Shown: piece after piece, positions 58,189 to 64,000 of the stretch
Layout: each line of letters begins with the position of its first letter
Numbering within the stretch: position 1 is the stretch's first letter
Source: Streptomyces sp. SID13726
GTDB taxonomy: Bacteria; Actinomycetota; Actinomycetes; Streptomycetales; Streptomycetaceae
Assembly: GCF_010548375.1 (NCBI RefSeq)
Contig: NZ_JAAGLY010000019.1
Coordinates: 111,460-175,459 of the forward strand
Length of the DNA: 64,000 nucleotides
Direction: 5' to 3'
Notes under the pieces: generated by a model
Database searches by the model: none
Seen by the model: only the letters and a program-made list of their open reading frames with translations
Told to the model about the DNA's origin: nothing
Position numbers and translations under genes: made by a program

Positions 58189-59208
58189 TTACGACTCCGC
58201 CAGGATCTGTCCGACGTACCGTGCCACTGCGCGTACCGCTCCCATCGTTCCCGGGTAATCCATGCGGGTCGGTCCGACCACGCCGAGCTTGGCGACTGCC
58301 TCGTTGCTGCCCGAACCGTAGCCGACCGACACCACGGAAGTGGAGTTGAGTCCCTCGTAGGCGTTCTCATGACCGATACGGACGGTCATGCCCGAATCCC
58401 CGGCCTCACCAAGGAGTTTGAGGAGGACGACCTGCTCCTCCAGGGCCTCCAGGACGGGCCGGATGGTGAGGGGAAAGTCATGTCCGAAGCGGGTGAGATT
58501 GGCGGTGCCGCCGATCATCAGCCGCTCCTCGTTCTCCTCGACGAGCGTCTCCAGGAGAGTGGAGAGCACTGTCGCGACCGTACCCCGGTCCTCGACGTCG
58601 AATGCCTCGGGCAGGTCCTCGACCAGCCGCGGCACATCGGCGAACCGGCGGCCCGCGACCCGGCTGTTGAGCCGCGCCCGCAGATCGGCCAGCGAGGACT
58701 CCCCGAAGGGCGCCGGGCAGTCGACGAGGCGCTGCTCGACCCGGCCGGTGTCCGTGATCAGCACGAGCATCAGACGGGCGGGCGCGAGCGAGAGCAGTTC
58801 GACGTGCCGCACGGTCGAGCGGGTGAGCGACGGATACTGCACCACCGCCACCTGCCGCGTGAGCTGCGCGAGCAGCCGCACGGTCCGCGCCACGACGTCG
58901 TCGAGATCGACCGCGCCGTCGAGGAAGTTCTGGATGGCCCGCCGCTCCGGGGCGGTCATCGGCTTGACGCCCGCGAGCTTGTCGACGAACAGCCGGTAGC
59001 CCTTGTCGGTGGGGATCCGCCCGGCACTGGTGTGCGGCTGGGCGATGAACCCCTCGTCCTCCAGGGCGGCCATGTCATTGCGAACGGTCGCCGGGGAGAC
59101 TCCGAGGTTGTGCCGCTCGGTCAGGGCCTTCGACCCGACGGGCTCCTCGGTGCCGACGTAGTCCTGGACGATGGCGCGCAGCACCTGAAGCCGTCGTTCA
59201 CTCAGCAT
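58189..59208 (-). CDS. hrcA: Heat-inducible transcription repressor HrcA
   Basis: 339 residues. N-terminal winged helix (SERRLQVLRAIVQDYVGTEE, LTERHNLGVSPATVRND) and C-terminal GAF-like HrcA domain (IGHENAYEGLNSTSVVSVGY). Represses its own operon by binding CIRCE, present 38 bp upstream. ATG 59208 with GGAGG 7 nt upstream is preferred to the in-frame GTG 59214. Confidence 0.97.
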   Translation of the reverse strand: MLSERRLQVLRAIVQDYVGTEEPVGSKALTERHNLGVSPATVRNDMAALEDEGFIAQPHTSAGRIPTDKGYRLFVDKLAGVKPMTAPERRAIQNFLDGAVDLDDVVARTVRLLAQLTRQVAVVQYPSLTRSTVRHVELLSLAPARLMLVLITDTGRVEQRLVDCPAPFGESSLADLRARLNSRVAGRRFADVPRLVEDLPEAFDVEDRGTVATVLSTLLETLVEENEERLMIGGTANLTRFGHDFPLTIRPVLEALEEQVVLLKLLGEAGDSGMTVRIGHENAYEGLNSTSVVSVGYGSGSNEAVAKLGVVGPTRMDYPGTMGAVRAVARYVGQILAES

Positions 59209-59245
59209 GCGCACACCTCCAGAAGTCGGTCCCTCGGCGCCCCGC

Positions 59246-59272
59246 CTGGCACTCCCTGTCTCCGAGTGCCAA
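59246..59272 (-). promoter_or_regulatory. CIRCE operator of hrcA-dnaJ
   Basis: CTGGCACTC (59246-59254), 9-bp spacer, GAGTGCCAA (59264-59272); on the minus strand TTGGCACTC-N9-GAGTGCCAG. The CIRCE consensus is TTAGCACTC-N9-GAGTGCTAA. It lies between the hrcA start and the foldback element. Confidence 0.93.
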
Positions 59273-59342
59273 AGCTCCCCGGTCAGTGTACGGCGGTGGG
59301 GTACTCCCCGGGCAAGGCTGGTCCTGGCGTGACGGGTGTACG

Positions 59343-59572
59343 GCTAGGGTCTGCCCGGCGGATCAGGCCGGCTCCAAGAAACGGAGCCTGGTCAACGCAG
59401 GTGAGCGGGGTCTGGTGCGTCGAGCTGCAAGGCGGAGGAGGGCGACGACGCGATGGGGGCCCCTCCCGCGCGAGGTTGTTCGAGCGTGGGGGAGTCGGCA
59501 ACCGACGACAACGCGGCAGATCGGCGTGCCAGACCCCGCGACGCCGGCATGATCCGCCGGGCAGGCCCTAGC
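59343..59572. mobile_element. 230-bp foldback (MITE-like) element with nested inverted repeats
   Basis: Outer arms 59343-59372 and 59543-59572 match at 28 of 30 positions as inverted repeats (core CTGCCCGGCGGATCA). A second, inner pair, 59404-59423 against 59521-59540, matches at 16 of 20 positions (core GCGGGGTCTGG). A small perfect hairpin GGCTCC-AAGAAAC-GGAGCC sits at 59370-59388. There is no coding gene inside and I see no clear target-site duplication. It fills most of the 308 bp between CIRCE and the MBL gene and ends 8 bp before that start codon. Confidence 0.75.
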
Positions 59573-59580
59573 GTCGCGGT

Positions 59581-60312
59581 ATGACGGTGACTTGGGAAGA
59601 GCTGGGGTGGGAGCGGGTCGCGACCGGGGTGGGGCGGTGCCGGCTGCCCGGCTGGGACTGTACGGCGGGCCTGGTGATCGGCGAGGGCACGGCCCTCTTG
59701 ATCGACGCGGGTTCGAGTCTCGCGGAGGGCGCCCGGCTGCGCGCGCAGGCCGAGGAGCTGGCCGGCCACCGTGTGACTCATCTCGCCCTTACCCACGCGC
59801 ACTTCGACCATGTCTTCGGCGCGGCGGCGTTCGCGGGCGCGGAGGTGTTCGGCGCGGTCGGCGTGGAGACCGTGCTGGCGGGCCGGCTGGGCCGTGCGGA
59901 GCTGCGGTCGGACGCGGTGCACAACGGCTTGGATCCGTCCCTGGCCGACGAGGCGGTGGACGCCCTGGTCTCCCCCGGCCACCACGTCTCCGGCGAGTGG
60001 ACGCTCGACCTGGGCACCGGCCGCCAGGTCCTGCTGGCGAACGTCGGCCCCGGCCACACCGCCCACGACCTCGCGGTCCTGGTCCCCGGCTCCCCCGAGG
60101 TGGTCTTCTGCGGCGACCTGGTCGAGGAGTCCGGCGAACCCCAGGCGGGCCCGGACGCCGTACCGGGGCACTGGCCCGCCGCACTCGACCGCCTCCTCGA
60201 CCTGGGCGGCGCGGACGCGCTGTACGTGCCCGGTCACGGAGCGGTGGTGGACGCGGAGTTCGTACGCTCGCAGCGGGACGCGTTGGCCCTGCGCTTCGGC
60301 GTGTCGCGGTGA
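59581..60312 (+). CDS. Metallo-beta-lactamase-fold hydrolase
   Basis: 243 residues. Metal motif THAHFDHVFG (HxHxDH), then GPGHTAHDL, VFCGDLVEES and VPGHGAVVDA complete the MBL-fold metal set. Probably a soluble thioesterase or glyoxalase-II-like hydrolase. The start is ATG 59581, only 8 bp after the right arm of the foldback element, leaving no room for an ordinary ribosome-binding site outside it, so initiation must use the element or be leaderless. Confidence 0.88.
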   Translation: MTVTWEELGWERVATGVGRCRLPGWDCTAGLVIGEGTALLIDAGSSLAEGARLRAQAEELAGHRVTHLALTHAHFDHVFGAAAFAGAEVFGAVGVETVLAGRLGRAELRSDAVHNGLDPSLADEAVDALVSPGHHVSGEWTLDLGTGRQVLLANVGPGHTAHDLAVLVPGSPEVVFCGDLVEESGEPQAGPDAVPGHWPAALDRLLDLGGADALYVPGHGAVVDAEFVRSQRDALALRFGVSR

Positions 60313-60343
60313 CGGCCGGACGGCTTCTCCTATCGTCATCCGA

Positions 60344-61150
60344 ATGCGCCAGTACTCCGCCGACCTGACCCCTCCGTGGAAGAAGCCCAAGCCGGTACCG
60401 GAGATCCCCGCCGAGCCCGGCCTGGTGGTCGAGGAGCCCGGCACCGGTTTCTGCGGCGCGGTGATCCGCTGCGAGGCGGGCACGGTGACCCTGGAGGACC
60501 GCTTCGGCAAGCACCGCGTCTTCCCGCTGGAGCCCCGCGGTTTCCTCCTGGAGGGCCGGGTCGTGACCCTGGTCAGACCCTCGGCCGCAGCTCCCGTACG
60601 ACCGTCCCGTACCGCCTCCGGCTCGGTGGCCGTCCCCGGCGCACGCGCACGCGTGGCCCGCGCCGGCCGTATCTACGTCGAGGGCCGCCATGATGCGGAA
60701 CTGGTCGAGAAGGTCTGGGGCGACGACCTGCGTATCGAGGGCGTGGTCGTGGAGTACCTGGAGGGCGTGGACGACCTCCCGTCGATCGTGACGGAGTTCG
60801 CCCCGGACGCGGACGCCCGGCTGGGGGTGCTGGTGGACCACCTGGTCCCGGGCAGCAAGGAGTCCCGTATCGCCGCGTCGGTGACCAGCGAACACGCCCT
60901 GGTCGTCGGCCACCCGTACATCGACATCTGGGAAGCGGTGAAGCCGTCGGCCCTGGGCATCGAGGCATGGCCGCGGGTGCCGCACGGTCAGGACTGGAAG
61001 ACGGGTGTGTGCAAGGCCCTGGGCTGGCCCTCGGAGAACACGGGCGCGGTATGGCAGGCGATCCTGAAACGAGTGAACTCGTACAAGGACCTGGAGCCGG
61101 AGCTGCTGGGGCGGGTGGAGGAACTGATCGACTTCGTCACAGCCCAGTGA
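60344..61150 (+). CDS. DUF3097-family protein
   Basis: 268 residues, starting MRQYSADLTPPWKKPKPVPE. The sequence matches the actinobacterial DUF3097 family, with RIYVEGRHDAELVEKVWGD and GVLVDHLVPGSKESRIA, a Toprim-like pattern (E near a strand, then DxD-like D-H). No function is established. TATCGT at 60331-60336 lies 7 bp before ATG, so the message may be leaderless. Confidence 0.85.
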   Translation: MRQYSADLTPPWKKPKPVPEIPAEPGLVVEEPGTGFCGAVIRCEAGTVTLEDRFGKHRVFPLEPRGFLLEGRVVTLVRPSAAAPVRPSRTASGSVAVPGARARVARAGRIYVEGRHDAELVEKVWGDDLRIEGVVVEYLEGVDDLPSIVTEFAPDADARLGVLVDHLVPGSKESRIAASVTSEHALVVGHPYIDIWEAVKPSALGIEAWPRVPHGQDWKTGVCKALGWPSENTGAVWQAILKRVNSYKDLEPELLGRVEELIDFVTAQ

Positions 61151-61160
61151 CGCCGGCCTA

Positions 61161-61240
61161 GGGGCGCGGGGCTGTATCGATATGCGGCTCCGCCGCGTGG
61201 GCGCGACCAGCCACATCGGACCCGCAGCCGCCAGACGACG
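61161..61240. repeat. Dispersed intergenic repeat, copy 2 (long form), convergent junction
   Basis: GGGGCGCGGGGCTGTATCGA followed by TATGCGGCTCCGCCGCGTGG and GCGCGACCAGCC; nearly identical to 25776 for about 54 bp, then ends CAGCCGCCAGACGA. Between the DUF3097 and hemW stops. Confidence 0.75.
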
Positions 61241-61262
61241 CAGCCCCCGCCCCCTCAGGCCG

Positions 61263-62495
61263 TCAGTCCACCAGGTCCCGAACCACCGCATCCGCCAGCA
61301 ACCGCCCCCGAAGCGTCAACACAGCCGACCCCTCCTCATAAGGCCCGGCTTCCAACAACCCCTCCTCCCGCGCCCGCCGAGAAGCCGCCAGCCCCTCCTC
61401 CCGCAACAAGGACAACGGCACCCCCTCCCGCAACCGCAGCTCCAGCAGAACCCGCTCCACCCGCCGGTCCTCCTCCGAGAGCAGCTCACGACCCGCACCC
61501 GGAGTCCGGCCGGAGGCCAGCGCCGCCGCATACGCCCCCGGATGCTTCACGTTCCACCACCGCACCCCGCCCACGTGCGAGTGCGCCCCGGGCCCGGCCC
61601 CCCACCAGTCCGCCCCGCGCCAGTACAGCTCGTTGTGCAGACACCGGCCCGCTTCCGAGGTCGCCCAGTTCGACACCTCGTACCAGTCGAACCCGGCATC
61701 GGACAGCACCGAGTCCGCGATCAGATACCGGTCCGCGTGCACGTCGTCGTCGGTCATCGGGACCTCGCCCCGACGGATACGGCGAGCCAGCTGCGTGCCC
61801 TCCTCGACGATCAGGGCGTACGCCGACACATGGTCGGGACCGGCCCCGATGGCCGCCTCCAGCGAGGCCCGCCAGTCGTCGTCGGTCTCGCCGGGCGTGC
61901 CGTAGATCAGATCGAGGTTGACGTGCGAGAACCCCGCCGCCCTGGCCTCCGCCACGCACGCCTCCGGCCGCCCCGGGGTGTGCGTGCGGTCCAGCACCTT
62001 CAGTACGTGCTGGCGCGCGCTCTGCATCCCGAAGGACACCCGGTTGAAGCCGCCGGCCCGCAGCGTGGCCAGGTACGCCGGGTCCACGGACTCCGGGTTC
62101 GCCTCGGTGGTCACCTCGGCGTCCGGGACCAGCCCGAACTCGTCGCGGATCGCGCCCAGCATCCGTACGAGGTCGCCGGCGGCCAGCAGCGTGGGCGTAC
62201 CGCCGCCGACGAAGACCGTGCGGACCGGGCGCGGGTCGTCGCCGAGGACCTTGCGGGCCAGCCGGATCTCGTCGATCAGGGTGTCCGCGTAGTTGTCGCG
62301 GGAGGCCAGCACCCCGCCGGAGCCGCGCAGCTCGGTCGCCGTGTAGGTGTTGAAGTCGCAGTAGCCGCAGCGGGTCGCGCAGTACGGGACGTGCAGGTAG
62401 AAGCCGAGCGGGCGGTCGGCGGACCCGGTGAGCGCGGTCGCGGGGAGCGAGCCGTCGTCGGGGACGGGTTCGCCGTCGGGGAGTGCGGAAGGCAT
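61263..62495 (-). CDS. hemW: HemW-like radical SAM heme chaperone
   Basis: 410 residues. Radical SAM cluster CATRCGYC in YLHVPYCATRCGYCDFNTYT, SAM motif FVGGGTPTLL, and NLDLIYGTPGET; it lacks the residues of true HemN coproporphyrinogen dehydrogenase and fits HemW, a heme-transfer protein. ATG 62495 has GGAGG four bases upstream; ATG 62504 in frame is an alternative. Confidence 0.93.
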   Translation of the reverse strand: MPSALPDGEPVPDDGSLPATALTGSADRPLGFYLHVPYCATRCGYCDFNTYTATELRGSGGVLASRDNYADTLIDEIRLARKVLGDDPRPVRTVFVGGGTPTLLAAGDLVRMLGAIRDEFGLVPDAEVTTEANPESVDPAYLATLRAGGFNRVSFGMQSARQHVLKVLDRTHTPGRPEACVAEARAAGFSHVNLDLIYGTPGETDDDWRASLEAAIGAGPDHVSAYALIVEEGTQLARRIRRGEVPMTDDDVHADRYLIADSVLSDAGFDWYEVSNWATSEAGRCLHNELYWRGADWWGAGPGAHSHVGGVRWWNVKHPGAYAAALASGRTPGAGRELLSEEDRRVERVLLELRLREGVPLSLLREEGLAASRRAREEGLLEAGPYEEGSAVLTLRGRLLADAVVRDLVD

Positions 62496-62608
62496 GTCCT
62501 CCATTGTCCCGTACTCCGGGCGCCGCCCCGGATGGCCCAGCCCGGGCCGCCGGGTCCGGTGCCCGCCGCTTTGCTGGAAGCCCAACCGCATCCGGTCAGG
62601 AGGCCGTC

Positions 62609-63349
62609 GTGGGCATATCCGGATCACTCGTCACGGGAACCGCACTCGCCGGCGTCCTGCTCTCCCTCGCGACCCCGGTCGCGGTCGCCCGGGACGCGGC
62701 CCCCTGCACCGCGGGCACCGGCCCCTACCAGCGCGAGCTGGAACAGCATCTGCGGCTCCCGGCGGACGGCCGGCAGACCCCGGCCGACTGCGAGGCGATC
62801 CGGGCCTTCCAGACCCGCAACGCCGTACAGCCCGCCGACGGCTACGCGGGCCTCGCCACCTACCGCACGATGCTGGTCGTCGAGGCCCGCCCGAACCCCA
62901 ACACGGCCGGCCGCTGTCCCGTCCGCGCGTACCGGGTCGCCTGCGTGGACCTGGACCGGCAGCTGATGTGGGTGCAGTCGGGCGCCCGGGTGGTGTTCGC
63001 GCCGGTGCCGATCCGCTCGGGCCGCGACGGTCACGAGACCCGCACCGGCGACTTCTCGGTCTACTCGCGCGAGATCGACCACTGGTCCGACCTGTACGAC
63101 GCCCCGATGCCCTACGCCCAGTTCTTCGACGGCGGCCAGGCCTTCCACGGGACCAACGGCGACCTCTTCGGCGGCGGCTCGCACGGCTGCGTCAACCTGC
63201 GGCTCGACGACGCCCGGCGGCTGTGGGACACGCTGGCCGAGGACGACGCCGTACACATCTGGGGCGTGAAGCCGGGCACCGAGCGCGGGCTCACCACCAC
63301 AGCCCCTTCGGGGGTACGTACGCCACCGCCGACCCCCGGTGCTCGCTGA
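62609..63349 (+). CDS. Secreted L,D-transpeptidase (YkuD) with peptidoglycan-binding region
   Basis: 246 residues. Signal peptide (LVTGTALAGVLLSLATPVAVA), a peptidoglycan-binding-like helix region (DCEAIRAFQTRNAVQPADGY), then the YkuD catalytic domain with FHGTNGDLFGGGSHGCVNLR (His, Ser, catalytic Cys). It would make 3-3 crosslinks in the wall. GTG 62609 follows AGGAGG at 62598-62603. The 3' end overlaps the convergent peroxidase by 59 bp. Confidence 0.93.
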   Translation: MGISGSLVTGTALAGVLLSLATPVAVARDAAPCTAGTGPYQRELEQHLRLPADGRQTPADCEAIRAFQTRNAVQPADGYAGLATYRTMLVVEARPNPNTAGRCPVRAYRVACVDLDRQLMWVQSGARVVFAPVPIRSGRDGHETRTGDFSVYSREIDHWSDLYDAPMPYAQFFDGGQAFHGTNGDLFGGGSHGCVNLRLDDARRLWDTLAEDDAVHIWGVKPGTERGLTTTAPSGVRTPPPTPGAR

Positions 63350-64000
63350 ACCGGCTCAGCTCGTCCTGCGCCGCCATCCTGCGCTGCACCCGCACGAACA
63401 GGCCCGGGTCCCGCATGAAGGCCAGGAACAGCAGGCCCCGGTCGTCCGGTCCGTCGTCGTAGGAGCAGCCGCGGCGCAGCATCCGCGCCCCGGCGTCGAG
63501 GCGGGGGCTGGCGGCGCGGACGTGGGAGCCGAGCGGGGTGAGGTACCGGCCGTGCGGGGTCTTGGCGAAGATGTCGACGTCGTCGTCCTCACGGCCGCCG
63601 TCCAGCGGGGCCCCGTCGGCGCGCCGCCGTCCGACGACCGCCTCCTGCCGCCGCTCGTCCAGCCGCGCGAACTCCTCGACGCGCAGCCGGATCCTGCGTA
63701 CGACGAGGAAGGTGCCGTCCGCCTCGTCCCACACCCAGCGTTCGCACTCCTCGGGGGTCGGGTTCGCCGAGCCGTCCTTGAAGCCGAGGAGGTTGCGCGG
63801 GGTCTCGCCGGGCGGGGTCGGCGGGAGGAAGCCGGCCTGGCGCCAGCGTGGGCGCAGCGGTGTCCGGGCGGTCAGCCGGGCCGCCGTGCGCTCGGCGGTG
63901 CGGGCGTCGTCGGCGCGGAGCTGGACGATCAGGTCGCCGCCGCAGCGGGCGGGGTCGAGCCGGTCGCCGGGGAAGGGCCGGAGCTCGCGCAGTCCGGCGG
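63291..64000 (-). CDS. DyP-type heme peroxidase, C-terminal part (5' end outside window)
   Basis: The reading frame is open to the right window edge; 235 residues are visible. GFKDGSANP is the GxxDG distal-heme motif, followed by FLVVRRIRLRVEEFAR, QEAVVGRRRADGAPL, SHVRAASP, RRGCSYDDG and GLLFLAFMRDPG, the normal order for DyP. Oxidises dyes or phenolic substrates with H2O2. DyPs of Streptomyces are often exported by Tat with an EfeO/EfeB iron system, but the leader is outside the window. Its 3' end overlaps the L,D-transpeptidase. Confidence 0.92.
   Translation of the reverse strand, partial: AGLRELRPFPGDRLDPARCGGDLIVQLRADDARTAERTAARLTARTPLRPRWRQAGFLPPTPPGETPRNLLGFKDGSANPTPEECERWVWDEADGTFLVVRRIRLRVEEFARLDERRQEAVVGRRRADGAPLDGGREDDDVDIFAKTPHGRYLTPLGSHVRAASPRLDAGARMLRRGCSYDDGPDDRGLLFLAFMRDPGLFVRVQRRMAAQDELSRFSEHRGSAVAYVPPKGLWW

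Noticed and set aside
61263..62495. hemN (coproporphyrinogen dehydrogenase)
   Set aside because: Length and N-terminus fit HemW; the extra HemN-specific N-terminal residues are absent.
1..64000. tRNA or rRNA genes
   Set aside because: Reading both strands by eye I found no cloverleaf with GTTCGA-type T-loop in a gene-free stretch of suitable length; a tRNAscan run would be decisive.

Overview
The window is high-GC actinobacterial chromosome, almost certainly Streptomyces. Third codon positions are strongly G/C, GTG starts and 4-base stop/start overlaps (ATGA, GTGA) are common, several genes look leaderless, and the gene order leuA ... era ... ybeY-phoH ... rnz ... rsmE-dnaJ-hrcA-(DUF3097)-hemW is what I know from Streptomyces chromosomes. 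I see no rRNA, tRNA, CRISPR array, prophage or large biosynthetic cluster. The genes at both ends are cut by the window edge (a class A beta-lactamase on the left, a DyP-type peroxidase on the right).

Layout. 0-2.7 kb: beta-lactamase 3' end, a tyrosine-phosphatase-like protein, and a SigE-type ECF sigma factor coupled to a membrane partner. 2.8-11.5 kb: a catabolic island with a GntR/FCD regulator, a four-component peptide/opine-type ABC importer (one permease fused to an ATPase), a DapA-family lyase and a secreted sialidase; together these read as a sialic-acid scavenging locus. 11.8-18.8 kb: three overlapping genes encoding an EAD/VMAP-C-like protein, a MoxR AAA+ ATPase and a giant vWA-like/NB-ARC/TPR protein. 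This is the most striking system here, a STAND-type NTP-dependent conflict or signalling module. 18.9-26.7 kb: TerB-like protein, leuA with a leucine-rich leader peptide, a protealysin-like M4 protease next to an emfourin-like inhibitor, a GH1 beta-glucosidase with an MFS transporter, and an NAD epimerase. 26.8-41 kb: MmyB-type regulator, era, an Amt/PII pair preceded by GlnR-box-like repeats, a WxL/DUF916-like surface operon, a regulator/MFS pair with a perfect palindrome between them, and the chain (degenerate cytidine deaminase), mmcQ/yjbR, CorC/CNNM, ybeY and phoH. phoH is interrupted by a full-length intein.

41-48.2 kb: a molybdopterin-dehydrogenase FAD subunit, a PfkB kinase, a degraded stretch, and a D-glucarate pathway pair (glucarate dehydratase, 5-dehydro-4-deoxyglucarate dehydratase) divergent from an IclR regulator, with a visible promoter and operator, then an MFS transporter. 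48.2-54.4 kb: adenosine deaminase, RNase Z, HIT protein and tricorn protease, all on the minus strand. 54.4-64 kb: small genes, rsmE, a nitronate-monooxygenase-like enzyme, and dnaJ-hrcA with a clear CIRCE operator. A 230-bp foldback (MITE-like) element then sits directly in front of an MBL hydrolase, followed by DUF3097, hemW, an L,D-transpeptidase and the DyP peroxidase.

Recurring small-scale structure: one repeat family sits at three convergent gene junctions; two convergent gene pairs share the tetramer CTAG as both stop codons; and two genes have short tandem repeats built over their own stop codon.
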